This document shows, in pieces, positions 46,562 through 55,070 of a stretch of DNA of 64,000 nt. Each line of letters opens with the position of its first letter. Position 1 is the stretch's first letter. Source of the stretch: Pullulanibacillus pueri (lineage in GTDB: Bacteria > Bacillota > Bacilli > Bacillales > Sporolactobacillaceae); NCBI RefSeq assembly GCF_014639255.1, contig NZ_BMFV01000008.1, positions 62,001 to 126,000 of the forward strand, given 5' to 3'. The position numbers and the translations under genes were made by a program. The notes beneath the pieces were generated by a model. That model worked only from the letters and a program-made list of their open reading frames with translations, made no database searches and was not told the origin of the DNA.

Positions 46562-46762
46562 TTAATGTCTTCGGTTAAACATTCTTTTGATATTACTGAT
46601 GTAATGGGAACAGGCATAAGGTAAAAGGCCAAAGAGGTGATAATGCACAGGCCCTCTCATATCTTTTCGTTCCTCACGCTGTGTTTTGCGTTCATCTCGA
46701 GGCCGATTCATATATTGCACAAATTGTTCTGTTAAATATTTGACATAATCATTCGAATTCAA
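46562..46762 (-). CDS. yqzE: YqzE-family small protein
   Basis: 66 residues, starting at TTG 46762 (MNSNDYVKYLTEQFVQYM) six bases after GGTGAT. The N-terminal sequence is the YqzE family mark; the middle is highly charged (RKTQREERKDMR), and a short hydrophobic stretch (YHLFGLLPYACSHYI) follows. It is linked to the comG operon in bacilli but its role is unknown. Confidence 0.88.
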   Translation of the reverse strand: MNSNDYVKYLTEQFVQYMNRPRDERKTQREERKDMRGPVHYHLFGLLPYACSHYISNIKRMFNRRH

Positions 46763-46777
46763 AAGACATCACCATGA

Positions 46778-47296
46778 TTATTTTACCCAAAATCTGCTAT
46801 CTCTAGTCAAGAAGCCCGTGATTTCATCGACAATGGTATCCACCGATTTAAATGAGGTATTTACTGTGTAGTCAGCTTCTAAATAAAGGGGAAGACGCTG
46901 ATTAAGCAATAAAGTCACCTGTCGTTCTCTGTCTTCATTCAATAATGGTCGGGTAGTATCCTCTGCCGTTCTTTCCAAAACAACTTGAGGATCAGAATGA
47001 AGAAAAATCACAATCCCGTTATTCTTCATAAACTTGCGATTCGCCTCAGTAATAATAATGCCACCCCCTGTGGTTACGATCGTACTTGGCCAAGCAAGGG
47101 TTTGCAGGACTCTTTGCTCATACTGACGAAAAGCCGCCTCTCCTTCTTCTTTAAAAATAGAACTAATCGATTTTTTACAGGCCTTCTCAATCATCTCATC
47201 TGTATCGACAACATTCATTGATAAACGCTGTCCTAATTCACGACCTACCGTTGTCTTCCCGGCGCCCATAAATCCAATGATGAATAAAGTTTCCAT
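46778..47296 (-). CDS. aroK: Shikimate kinase
   Basis: A 172-residue P-loop kinase that phosphorylates shikimate. Walker A GFMGAGKTT lies near the start, DTDEMIE binds shikimate, TTGGGII and the lid RPLL follow. It starts directly at the comGG stop, so it is read as part of the comG transcript, as in B. subtilis. Confidence 0.96.
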   Translation of the reverse strand: METLFIIGFMGAGKTTVGRELGQRLSMNVVDTDEMIEKACKKSISSIFKEEGEAAFRQYEQRVLQTLAWPSTIVTTGGGIIITEANRKFMKNNGIVIFLHSDPQVVLERTAEDTTRPLLNEDRERQVTLLLNQRLPLYLEADYTVNTSFKSVDTIVDEITGFLTRDSRFWVK

Positions 47297-47686
47297 TTAA
47301 TCCACCCACTTTATAATTTTGTCCTTATCAATATTGTAAGAAAATTGAAATGTTGCTTGGTGCTCAGGAGGAACAAGTAGAGTGACCTCTATCTTTTTCT
47401 CGTCTTCATCTCCGTCTACCACCTGATAATGAATCGTTCCTACTGTATAGTTCAGATCATCCGTAGTTATTAACATTGGATCTTTGCGTAATCGTTTCAC
47501 GATATCCCGCGCTGCCATTTTCTTTAATTCCTCTTCTTTGACAAAGAGTGTTCGTTCTTCAACTATTTTCCGATCTAGTGTGAGCTGAGAGATATCGTAT
47601 AAGATAAAGGCTGAAAAAAAGAACACCATGATTAAGGTGACAGGCAATATAAATCCTGCTTCTTTAATAACACTTTCTTTCTTCAT
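47297..47686 (-). CDS. comGG: Competence pseudopilus protein ComGG
   Basis: 129 residues from ATG 47686, which overlaps the comGF stop (TAATG). It has an N-terminal hydrophobic segment (GFILPVTLIMVFFFSAFILYD) preceded by KEA, a minor pseudopilin layout without a strict prepilin E5, as known for ComGG. It has the weakest sequence conservation of the comG proteins, so the name rests mainly on position. Confidence 0.85.
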   Translation of the reverse strand: MKKESVIKEAGFILPVTLIMVFFFSAFILYDISQLTLDRKIVEERTLFVKEEELKKMAARDIVKRLRKDPMLITTDDLNYTVGTIHYQVVDGDEDEKKIEVTLLVPPEHQATFQFSYNIDKDKIIKWVD

Positions 47687-48123
47687 TATTCTATCATGTT
47701 TAAGACCGTCCAACGATACATCTTTCCTTTCAAATCGACAACTTCAATAGAAACGAGCGCGGGTTCTTTTTGACAGCTAAAGCGATTTAGCGCTTTAATT
47801 ACCACTTCATTCCCAGTCGCATTCACCTTTCTTTGAAGATATTGACCTCTCATTTGGAGCGTGATTTCCTGATTATCCTTTCGAAAGTTTAACCTGTTTG
47901 AAATACATTCTATATGTGTAGCGCCGACAAGCTCCATTTCGGTTTGATGAAAGAAAAGCCAAATATCCTTTCTACCCACTTCATCATTGGCAGATTGACG
48001 AAAGGTAACCGTTGCGATGGAGGCAAGTAAAATGACTAAGAAACAGAGCACAGCCAGCGCAATCATAACGGATAATAAGGTAAAGCCAGTTTGCGAGTTC
48101 TTCAGTGTATTCCCTCCCCACAT
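47686..48123 (-). CDS. comGF: Competence pseudopilus protein ComGF
   Basis: 145 residues from ATG 48123 (GGAGGGAG upstream). The N-terminus has a prepilin-like segment (SQTGFTLLSVMIALAVLCFLVILL) and the conserved SCQ..-type C-terminal part follows (FSCQKEPALVSIEVVDLKGK). It is a minor pseudopilin of DNA uptake and overlaps comGE by 22 bases. Confidence 0.9.
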   Translation of the reverse strand: MWGGNTLKNSQTGFTLLSVMIALAVLCFLVILLASIATVTFRQSANDEVGRKDIWLFFHQTEMELVGATHIECISNRLNFRKDNQEITLQMRGQYLQRKVNATGNEVVIKALNRFSCQKEPALVSIEVVDLKGKMYRWTVLNMIE

Positions 48124-48434
48124 AGCTCCCTCCCCCTCTTTATTTGACTTTGCCACATCACGCATACTTTCCCGTCATCCCCCCGAATATCCCAGTTCAA
48201 ATGAAAGGACATCCCCGATTGCTTCACAATCGAGGGATGTTTTGAAGGATCGCTTATCCAATGGTTAAGAGCATTATTTAATACGGATAAAGCTTCTTCC
48301 TCTTGTACAATGGCCTGTCTTTCTTGAAGGGTATGCATGTAAATCGGAATTAAAAAACTGGAGCAAACCGTAATGACAACAAGAGCAATTAATGTTTCCA
48401 AGAGTGTAAAACCTTTTTCATATCGCTTCCACAT
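48102..48434 (-). CDS. comGE: Competence pseudopilus protein ComGE
   Basis: 110 residues starting MWKRYEKGFTLLETLIALVV, a type IV prepilin N-terminus with glycine before FTLLE as the processing site. It overlaps comGD upstream and comGF downstream. Confidence 0.9.
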   Translation of the reverse strand: MWKRYEKGFTLLETLIALVVITVCSSFLIPIYMHTLQERQAIVQEEEALSVLNNALNHWISDPSKHPSIVKQSGMSFHLNWDIRGDDGKVCVMWQSQIKRGRELCGEGIH

Positions 48435-48891
48435 AAAATCTTCCTTGTCCTATTAAAAATGTCAATTTATAAGCGTAATGAGCCGACTGAAAGATGATTG
48501 ACCCCGCTTGATCCACAGAACCTTTGTAATTAAATTGAATGGTTAAGCTGTGGGTATTCTCGTTAATATCAACGCCTGGTGGAATAGGTAACCGATAGAT
48601 CTCATGAAATATATCCGTCTGAACCGTCACCACACGGTCACTTTTATTAAAATGGAGGACCACCTTCCTCTCCTCTGCTATGGCAGTAAACTGTGCTAAA
48701 TAAACAAGATTCTGGATCTGTAATTCAAAGCTTTTTAACCCTTGATGTTCATGGAGAGTGGCTGATTTTAGGAAAACAAGGGGAAGCACCATGAACATAA
48801 CCGAGAGGACCAACATGACTTCAATCAAAGTGTAACCTGAAGACTTCTCCTTTTGTTGACGCCATTGCCTATCGTTATGGAACTGCCTCAA
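48418..48891 (-). CDS. comGD: Competence pseudopilus protein ComGD
   Basis: 157 residues from a TTG start at 48891 that overlaps the comGC stop, five bases after GGTG. A long basic leader is followed by the prepilin signature SSGYTLIEVMLVLSVMF. It is a minor pseudopilin processed by ComC. Confidence 0.92.
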   Translation of the reverse strand: MRQFHNDRQWRQQKEKSSGYTLIEVMLVLSVMFMVLPLVFLKSATLHEHQGLKSFELQIQNLVYLAQFTAIAEERKVVLHFNKSDRVVTVQTDIFHEIYRLPIPPGVDINENTHSLTIQFNYKGSVDQAGSIIFQSAHYAYKLTFLIGQGRFYVEAI

Positions 48892-49199
48892 TTTTCACCT
48901 AGAACCACTTGACCGTCAGCATCTAAGACTAATGTCTCATCACTTGGACAAGTAATATTCTCCACGTAACCATCAGTCTTAAGTGTTTCTAAATCTGCCG
49001 GCAGTTCACCGGTATCCGCTTGGTAAGCAGCAACTTGGCTCTGTAAGAGATTCATGGTCGCTTCGCAGGTTTTACTGGCCGCAACTTCATGGCTCTTCGT
49101 CATGCTAGGGATAACAATCAATAGCAATATGGAAATTATAGCCAAAACTATCATCATTTCAATCAAAGTAAACCCATTCTCCTTTTTAACAATTTTCAC
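48888..49199 (-). CDS. comGC: Major competence pseudopilin ComGC
   Basis: A 103-residue pilin: short leader, cleavage site KENG-FTLIEMMIVLAIISILLLIV, and two cysteines (SKTCEAT and ENITCPS) that can form the known disulfide. It is the main building block of the competence pilus. It starts with GTG at 49199. Confidence 0.95.
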   Translation of the reverse strand: MKIVKKENGFTLIEMMIVLAIISILLLIVIPSMTKSHEVAASKTCEATMNLLQSQVAAYQADTGELPADLETLKTDGYVENITCPSDETLVLDADGQVVLGEN

Positions 49200-49236
49200 T
49201 TATCCTTACTCCTCTCAATTTCATTTTTTTATTACT

Positions 49237-50268
49237 TTAAATGCCATCAATCATATGAAAAATGGGTAACATGATGGCTAAAAACAGAAGGATAATCAGT
49301 CCGCCAAATAGGACAAAAAAGAGAGGTTGAATGACGGCCATTGAATGTTTAATTTTTTGTTCCATACTCTTTAAGACAACCGAACTATAATCCGATAACA
49401 TAGCTCCCAAGCGTCCATAGGCATTCCCATTGGAAATCACAACCGCTAATTCCTGTAAATAAAAAGAGCGTTGCTTTATAACTTCACCGAGCGTTAAGCC
49501 TTGATTTAATGTCGCTCTCATCATGACGGCTTCATTTTGAAAAAAAGGTTGGTAATGTTGTTCAGCCATCATCACAAGCGCCTCATTAACAGACATCCCT
49601 ATTTTCAGTAACCCCCCCAGATGAAGGGAAAATAAATAAGTGAGATATAATTTGGCATAACTTGAAACTACCGGTATCCATAGTAATAAAGCTATTTTTT
49701 TCTCGGTAGAAATCACTTTTTTAAGAAAGAGGAAGAGGCTGACGATACAGCCCACAAAGAGAGCAAGGAAGATTAAGATACTTAAAAAATGTCCACTGAA
49801 AACAAGGAGATATTTTATAAAACGAGGTTGTGGGAGTGCCATGGAGGCGTAAATTTGTTGAAAGCTGGGCAGAAGATGGTTGATGGCGATATAAAACATA
49901 ACACCAAAAACCCAGAGGAGAAAAAGCGGATAACGAAGGAGTCTATCTAAGGTCTTCTTTTGTTTAACACGAAAATGCAATAGACGGCCACTCTCTTGAA
50001 AACCTTCAGCTAGATCGCCCCGCTTTTCGGCAAAATAAAGATAACTACATATATCTTTTGAAAACTCATGATCATAAAGAACATCTGCAAGCGGGGTTCC
50101 ACGAGAAAGTTGTCTGAGGATGTTATCAATGGACCGCTGAGTGATTTCGGTTTGTTGGTAAGCTTGCAAGTGGATGGCCGCTGAGAGTGTATAGCCTTTT
50201 TCTAAACTTAGTCCAACGTGGGTTAAAAACTGAGCCTGATCCTTCTGCTTCCACTTACGGAAAAACAT
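49237..50268 (-). CDS. comGB: Competence pilus membrane protein ComGB
   Basis: About 343 residues of the GspF/PilC family: a helical cytoplasmic domain and three membrane helices (about 115-140, 160-190 and 310-335). The best start is ATG 50268, nine bases after GGAG; ATG 50283 has no ribosome site. It anchors the ComGA motor. It overlaps comGA by 14 bases. Confidence 0.93.
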   Translation of the reverse strand: MFFRKWKQKDQAQFLTHVGLSLEKGYTLSAAIHLQAYQQTEITQRSIDNILRQLSRGTPLADVLYDHEFSKDICSYLYFAEKRGDLAEGFQESGRLLHFRVKQKKTLDRLLRYPLFLLWVFGVMFYIAINHLLPSFQQIYASMALPQPRFIKYLLVFSGHFLSILIFLALFVGCIVSLFLFLKKVISTEKKIALLLWIPVVSSYAKLYLTYLFSLHLGGLLKIGMSVNEALVMMAEQHYQPFFQNEAVMMRATLNQGLTLGEVIKQRSFYLQELAVVISNGNAYGRLGAMLSDYSSVVLKSMEQKIKHSMAVIQPLFFVLFGGLIILLFLAIMLPIFHMIDGI

Positions 50269-51331
50269 CTTTATGCTCTCCATAATTTAGGGCATTATCT
50301 TGGGGCAAGTAACCTAATGAGGCTGCTTGACGATAGTAATCCTCCAAGCGTTTATACGGTCGCATTGTCTTGATCTCACTTGTTTTCAATAAATCACGAA
50401 GAGGCAATCCCGTAAGAATTTCAAATATGGCGGTCTGGCGCTTTTTAAAGGTTTTAAAATGAGGGCAGTCCTTCTTGCAGAAGCTTCCACAACGCGGGCA
50501 CTGTATATTAATGAGCCGTTGGGCCACGACACCCACGAGTGTTTCTTTGAGATCAAAACGACTGATCCCGAGCTCCATGAGACGTTGAAGGGTGCGAACA
50601 GAGTCTGAAGCATGAATGGTAGAAAAGACAAGATGACCGGTTAAACTGGCACGAATCGCAATTTTAGCCGTTTCGCTATCCCGAATTTCTCCAACCATAA
50701 TGATGTCGGGGTCATGCCGTAAGATCGCTTTAAACCCTGTATCATAGGTGAGGTTAGCCTTTTCATTAACCTCCATCTGGAGAAAATTTTCCGTTTGTTT
50801 TTCAACCGGATCTTCCAATGTTACAATCCTTGCATTAAATCGACGTTTGGCAGCAGTCAAAAGGGCATACATCGTAGAAGACTTTCCAGAGCCGGTTGGG
50901 CCTGAAAACAGCAATAATCCGTGCTCTACATTAAGAAAACGCATGAGTTGGGCAGTAGACTCAGAAAAGATAGAAAGATCGGAGACTTGGGTGTCCATCG
51001 CTTGGGGCAGTAAGCGAATGACAAGACTTTCGTTATATTTCGTCGGTAAGGTAGATAAACGAAGGTTGACAGGTTCATTATGAATAAGCGTATTTAATGC
51101 GCCATCCTGTGGCCGACGTCTGTCACCTATATCCATACCTGCACGAAATTTAAAATGGGAAATCATACGTTCAGCAAAATCTGTGGGGAGAAGGTCTAAC
51201 TCAAAAAGATGATGATTGACACGGAGTTCGATGAGGATGTCCCCTTTGCGTGGGACGAAGTGGATATCTGAGGCATTCATCTCATAGGCAGTTTGTAGAA
51301 TGTCCTCACTTTTGGCCTCTACTTCATTCAA
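50255..51331 (-). CDS. comGA: Competence pilus assembly ATPase ComGA
   Basis: A 358-residue GspE/PilB-type ATPase: Walker A GPTGSGKSSTMY near 142, Asp box, Walker B IIMVGEIRDSETA, and a cysteine pair segment (CPRCGSFCKKDCPHF) near 270. It powers pilus extension. It is the first gene of the comG operon. The upstream 165 bases are AT-rich with an AAAATAAAATTT stretch that resembles a ComK box only loosely. Confidence 0.95.
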   Translation of the reverse strand: MNEVEAKSEDILQTAYEMNASDIHFVPRKGDILIELRVNHHLFELDLLPTDFAERMISHFKFRAGMDIGDRRRPQDGALNTLIHNEPVNLRLSTLPTKYNESLVIRLLPQAMDTQVSDLSIFSESTAQLMRFLNVEHGLLLFSGPTGSGKSSTMYALLTAAKRRFNARIVTLEDPVEKQTENFLQMEVNEKANLTYDTGFKAILRHDPDIIMVGEIRDSETAKIAIRASLTGHLVFSTIHASDSVRTLQRLMELGISRFDLKETLVGVVAQRLINIQCPRCGSFCKKDCPHFKTFKKRQTAIFEILTGLPLRDLLKTSEIKTMRPYKRLEDYYRQAASLGYLPQDNALNYGEHKDVFP

Positions 51332-51446
51332 TGAAACACCTACTTTCCATATTAATTTTAACTCACACTTTAGTCATTCGACATCTTTCTCTCTATCCCT
51401 TCTTTTTATTTGATTTTTTTAAATTTTATTTTTAAAGTGCCTTAAT

Positions 51447-51481
51447 AAAATGGAACGTGAACTCGTCGCTTTTCACGTTCC
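51447..51481 (-). terminator. Terminator of mgsR
   Basis: A perfect 10-bp stem (51472-51481 with 51452-51461) 17 bases after the mgsR stop; T-rich sequence follows on the minus strand. Confidence 0.75.
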
Positions 51482-51497
51482 ACCTCATTTTTTCACC

Positions 51498-51881
51498 TTA
51501 AGAGACATGTTTTGAAGAAATCCTTTTTTGATCATTTAACATTTGCAAACGATTGGGATTAAAACCGACGATTAAGTTTTCACCATCTGTAAGTATGGGG
51601 CGTCTCAACAACTTTGGCTTATCATGGAGTAATTGTAAAACTTCACTCACCTTTAGATCATTAATATCGACCTCAAGACTCTTAAACGTTTCACTTCTTG
51701 TCGCCAAAATTTCTTTCAATCCATCATTGGTCAGTTTAATAATATTCATTAATTCATCAATATCAGGTGTCTCTTTAAAAATATGGCGTTCTTCGTAACT
51801 GATTTGATTCTGTTTCAACCAAGCCTTCGTTTTCCGACATGAGGTACAACTTGGATAGGTGTAAAATACCATCTGTGACAT
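51498..51881 (-). CDS. mgsR: Spx/MgsR-family stress regulator
   Basis: A 127-residue ArsC-fold protein with the redox switch CTSCRKTKAWL at 12-15, EILATRSETFKSL and KPKLLRRPIL, closely following MgsR (YqgZ). MgsR binds RNA polymerase and modulates part of the general stress regulon. It is monocistronic. Confidence 0.93.
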   Translation of the reverse strand: MSQMVFYTYPSCTSCRKTKAWLKQNQISYEERHIFKETPDIDELMNIIKLTNDGLKEILATRSETFKSLEVDINDLKVSEVLQLLHDKPKLLRRPILTDGENLIVGFNPNRLQMLNDQKRISSKHVS

Positions 51882-52175
51882 CTGTCAACTCTCCTTACGT
51901 TTTCTTCCTTTATTCAAATTGTTCCCCTATTCTTATAGTTTATAAACACAATTGAGACAAAAAATTCCTATTCATTGAATTTTGCAAGAAAAATCTTAGC
52001 TTACGCCAAGTCCTTATCCATGAAATAAGTTTTTCTACCGATCTCTTTATTGCTTCGATGGCTTATACTCTCTTATTTTTCAAAAAACCTTGAAAGCTTT
52101 TTCGGTTTTGACTGGCTATTTTTATTCTTGTCAGGGTATAATAATTAAAGGGTTTACATTTGTTTTTTTGAAATA

Positions 52176-52204
52176 TTTACATTTAATACACCATTGTTTA
52201 TAAT
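52176..52204 (+). promoter_or_regulatory. Sigma-A promoter of yqgY
   Basis: TTTACA (52176-52181), a 17-base spacer and TATAAT (52199-52204) predict a start near 52211, about 30 bases before ATG 52241. The rest of the 360-base gap 51882-52240 shows nothing else clear. Confidence 0.75.
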
Positions 52205-52240
52205 CACTGTATATGGAATGCGTCAGGAGGGATTTTGCTT

Positions 52241-52486
52241 ATGTCAAATATGTATCGAGTAATGGCATTTTTCACTTGTGCCTTTGCAGTTATGGCTCTT
52301 GCCGGTGGCTTATTACCAATGGCTTTCATTTTCTTCGCCAATACTGTGCTTTTCGTCGCTGTAAGCTTCTTGAACTTATCTGAGCGTATGTACATTTATA
52401 TTTTCGGTGCCTACTTAACTTTATTCTTTGTCCTCTTTACATACTGGTCTGCTTTCATGATGGACACTGCTAGCAGCACCCAATGA
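52241..52486 (+). CDS. yqgY: DUF2626 small membrane protein (YqgY)
   Basis: 81 residues with three hydrophobic helices and almost no loops (MSNMYRVMAFFTCAFAVMAL at the start). Matches the DUF2626/YqgY family in size. ATG 52241 lies nine bases after GGAGGG. The function is unknown. Confidence 0.88.
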   Translation: MSNMYRVMAFFTCAFAVMALAGGLLPMAFIFFANTVLFVAVSFLNLSERMYIYIFGAYLTLFFVLFTYWSAFMMDTASSTQ

Positions 52487-52528
52487 AAAAAATACCGCCA
52501 GGGTGATTTCTTCCTGGCGGTATTTTTA
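52486..52528. terminator. Bidirectional terminator between yqgY and the methyltransferase
   Basis: A strong 15-bp stem (52488-52502 with 52513-52527) with T runs on both exits; it serves both convergent genes and includes the stop codon of the minus-strand gene. Confidence 0.92.
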
Positions 52529-53242
52529 TGCATGAGCAATATAAATGCGATAATTCAATTCGTGATACTTATCCATGATTTTTATATGACTTAACCACAC
52601 ACCAAAGGCTTCTGCATCCATTGATTGTGATAAATCAATAGAGGGTGCACTTGGCATCTCCATGTTATATTTAAGAAAATCCAGACCATTATATATCTTC
52701 ACCTGTTTAAAGCCCGCTTGTTTCATCGCCGTTTCCCATTGTTGTTCAGTCAGGACATGGTGAATTCCGTACACCTGTTTAATCTCATGTTCTTCCTCAG
52801 GGGTCAGCTGGCGTTCAGATGTCATTTCAATATCAATAAGTATCCCCTCGGCTCTCAATACACGATGATATTCCCGCAATGTTTTCTCAATATTAGTAAA
52901 TACTGTGACCGATTCTGCCAGGACTTTATCAAAGGCATCATTCTTTAATGGAAGATGTTCTACATTTGCTTGTAAAAGTTCTACGTCCGCTGCTTCCTTC
53001 TGAATTCTTTCTTTTGCCCGGGCGATCATTAACGGGTGATTATCGACAGCAACAACATCACTTGCATAATGTTTTGCCAGATAAACTGAGGTTTCTCCTG
53101 TTCCACAACCGACATCTAAAATACGTTCTCCTGACTTTAATTGTACAAAATCTAAAACGGTTTTAGTTAAAGGAAGGCCACCTGGATGGGCACTAGATAT
53201 CCCTAACTTGGCCAAGAAGTCTAAATATTTTTTATCGTTCAC
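52526..53242 (-). CDS. SAM-dependent methyltransferase
   Basis: 238 residues with a class I methyltransferase fold: motif I ILDVGCGTGETSVYLA near 40, acidic VVAVDNHP (motif II), and LPLKNDAFDKVLAESV. It resembles ubiquinone/menaquinone-type or small-molecule methyltransferases; the substrate is unknown. It starts with GTG at 53242 with a distant GGAGGGGAG (12 bases). It has no counterpart here in B. subtilis. Confidence 0.88.
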   Translation of the reverse strand: MNDKKYLDFLAKLGISSAHPGGLPLTKTVLDFVQLKSGERILDVGCGTGETSVYLAKHYASDVVAVDNHPLMIARAKERIQKEAADVELLQANVEHLPLKNDAFDKVLAESVTVFTNIEKTLREYHRVLRAEGILIDIEMTSERQLTPEEEHEIKQVYGIHHVLTEQQWETAMKQAGFKQVKIYNGLDFLKYNMEMPSAPSIDLSQSMDAEAFGVWLSHIKIMDKYHELNYRIYIAHA

Positions 53243-53321
53243 TTCAATTCAAGTCTCCCCTCCATACATCGTCACACTATCGTATGAAGAAGAAGGCAAT
53301 TCCGTTCAACGTTTACTAGCA

Positions 53322-53951
53322 TTAGACGAGAAAAGGATTGGTTTGTTTCTCATAGCCTATCGTTGTTTCCATGCCATGACCTGGGGCGACAACCGTGTGG
53401 GATGGTAATGAAAATAATTTATCATTAATACTCTGTATAAGAACGTCCTGATCGCCTCCATATAGGTCTGTTCGGCCAATGCTCCCGTAAAACAAAGCGT
53501 CTCCTGAAAAAACAACGGCATCATCGTCAAAATAATATGCGACACTGCCTGGAGAGTGTCCAGGGGTTTCTAAAACCCGACAATTAAAATTGCCAATCTG
53601 TAGGTTTTGTTCCTCCGTCAATACATGCTCAGCCGGCTGACATCGACAGGCCTCCACCATAGGAAACAAAGTGGAACCATTCTTTTCTGGGTCAGAAAGC
53701 CACTCTTGCTCATGAGCATGTAGATATACAGGAAGATGTAACGTGTTTCTAATGGCTTCTAATGCACCGATATGGTCAAAGTGAGCATGAGTTAATAAAA
53801 TAGCAAGTGGCTTGAGAGCATGATCCTTAATAAACGTCATCACCTTCTCAGCCTCTGCACCAGGATCAATAATAAGTGCCTCTTTATTGTCATTCTCAAG
53901 AATATAGGCATTGGTTTGAATCGCTCCCAAGGGCATCTGGGTCCATTTCAT
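53322..53951 (-). CDS. yqgX: Metallo-beta-lactamase-fold hydrolase (YqgX)
   Basis: A 209-residue glyoxalase II-like enzyme with the metal-binding THAHFDHIGA motif, ETPGHSPGSV, and GDALFYGSIGR. Family members cleave thioesters or oxidise persulfides; the exact substrate is unknown. GGGAGG lies seven bases upstream of ATG 53951. The cysteine pair in EACRCQPAEH is unusual for such enzymes. Confidence 0.92.
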   Translation of the reverse strand: MKWTQMPLGAIQTNAYILENDNKEALIIDPGAEAEKVMTFIKDHALKPLAILLTHAHFDHIGALEAIRNTLHLPVYLHAHEQEWLSDPEKNGSTLFPMVEACRCQPAEHVLTEEQNLQIGNFNCRVLETPGHSPGSVAYYFDDDAVVFSGDALFYGSIGRTDLYGGDQDVLIQSINDKLFSLPSHTVVAPGHGMETTIGYEKQTNPFLV

Positions 53952-54128
53952 TCTCGTAGCCTCCCATAATAATATTTATGTATGAACTTATTTTACTAAG
54001 TATATCCTATAGGGTAAAGTCTACCTCCCATTGCAAATACGTTTTATCCCTCGACAAATCTTCAGCAACAGGGTAGAATGAAAGTGTATACATAACGGTT
54101 ATAAAAGACAAAAGGAGGTTGAAGCTAA

Positions 54129-54314
54129 ATGGTTGTAGGGATTATTTTCTTGTTAATTGCACTATTATGCCTTCTTGCAATTATCCGTGAAGCGAAGAGA
54201 AGAAATTTCTTCGGCGCCGGCTATGCTTTCATTTGCTGTATTGTCTTAGGATGGTTTGCCCTTTACACAATTATTGATATCATGCATGGTGGCGGTGTTT
54301 CTGTGGCAGGTTGA
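54129..54314 (+). CDS. yqgW: DUF2759 small membrane protein (YqgW)
   Basis: 61 residues with two hydrophobic helices separated by the basic loop REAKRRNFFGAGYAF, the DUF2759 pattern. AGGAGG precedes ATG 54129. Unknown function; position between yqgX and yqgT fits YqgW. Confidence 0.87.
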   Translation: MVVGIIFLLIALLCLLAIIREAKRRNFFGAGYAFICCIVLGWFALYTIIDIMHGGGVSVAG

Positions 54315-54334
54315 TGACATCAACCTGTCTTTTT
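54307..54334 (+). terminator. Terminator of yqgW
   Basis: CAGGTTGATG pairs with CATCAACCTG (54307-54316 with 54318-54327), followed by TCTTTTT; it overlaps the last codons of yqgW. Confidence 0.82.
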
Positions 54335-54349
54335 GTGCTTTAGGCATTA

Positions 54350-54448
54350 GAAAAAGCGAGCAAAGTCCGGTCCTATTAAAGCAATGAAAAAGTTTTTAAT
54401 ACCAAAAGGCACCGTCAGCACCAAGTGGATTGGAGCGGAAATCAACAC
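54350..54448. repeat. Dispersed repeat, copy C (internally deleted)
   Basis: The left module of the family (AGAAAAAGCGAGC, AAAGTTTTTAATACCAAAAGGC) runs directly into the closing end: GTGGATTGGAGCGGAAATCAACACC joins what are the two outer arms in copies A and B. All sequence between the arms is missing. Confidence 0.75.
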
Positions 54449-54498
54449 CCTACGCTCTATCAATACCCCAAAAAATTCAACTCATCAATTCTTTATTA

Positions 54499-54532
54499 CA
54501 AAAAAGGAGCTATTCTTTTTAGAATGCTCCTT
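54499..54532 (-). terminator. Terminator of the 127-residue gene
   Basis: An about 12-bp stem (54521-54532 with 54504-54516, one mismatch) followed by T on the minus strand, seven bases after the stop. Confidence 0.85.
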
Positions 54533-54538
54533 GTGGAC

Positions 54539-54922
54539 TTATTCATCTATAATTTCCGCTAATTGATGGATTTTTTCTTTGACATTTGAATATTCTCTTC
54601 TCCGTATAAAGAACGTATGATGTTTTAATTCAAAAGGAATATGTTGATCGGTTAAATAGTGCTTAATCTTGATGCAATCATCGCGTCCATTTTTTACAGA
54701 AAAACGCATCATTTCCATCTCATCTGGGAGATGCTCCCGACACCAGGCACGAATACGTGGACGAAGTTTTTTGGGATCGCTTTCATTAAAGAGATGGATG
54801 CCTTCTGTCTGATTTTGTTCCACTTTGTAGACCCTATAGATACCTTCTTTATTCTTTACTGCAATAATCATGACGTCATATCCTGTATCTGTACGCATAA
54901 AGCAATAGTCCAAGTGGTTCAC
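54539..54922 (-). CDS. Conserved hypothetical protein, 127 aa
   Basis: I cannot name the family. The protein is soluble, begins MNHLDYCFMRTDTGYDVMII, and has mixed alpha/beta pattern with a conserved-looking tract KLRPRIRAWCREHLPDEMEMM and a charged C-terminal helix (YSNVKEKIHQLAEII). It starts with GTG at 54922 close to GAGAGG; TTG 54913 is an alternative. It is a single gene with its own terminator. Confidence 0.75.
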   Translation of the reverse strand: MNHLDYCFMRTDTGYDVMIIAVKNKEGIYRVYKVEQNQTEGIHLFNESDPKKLRPRIRAWCREHLPDEMEMMRFSVKNGRDDCIKIKHYLTDQHIPFELKHHTFFIRRREYSNVKEKIHQLAEIIDE

Positions 54923-55070
54923 ATCCTCTCAATTTTCTTTTTTATTAGTATAGCAGGTTTTATATAAAATAGTAAGCGTTTTCATAATTTGTTACCAGTT
55001 TGTCACAATCGGAGAGATGTCCATATTTTTAACTTAAAAAGAAAAAGAGAAGGGTCCCCCCTCCTCCGCT

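Noticed and set aside
51332..51446. ComK boxes before comGA
   Set aside because: The region is AT-rich but no clear pair of AAAA-N5-TTTT boxes at a defined spacing was found.
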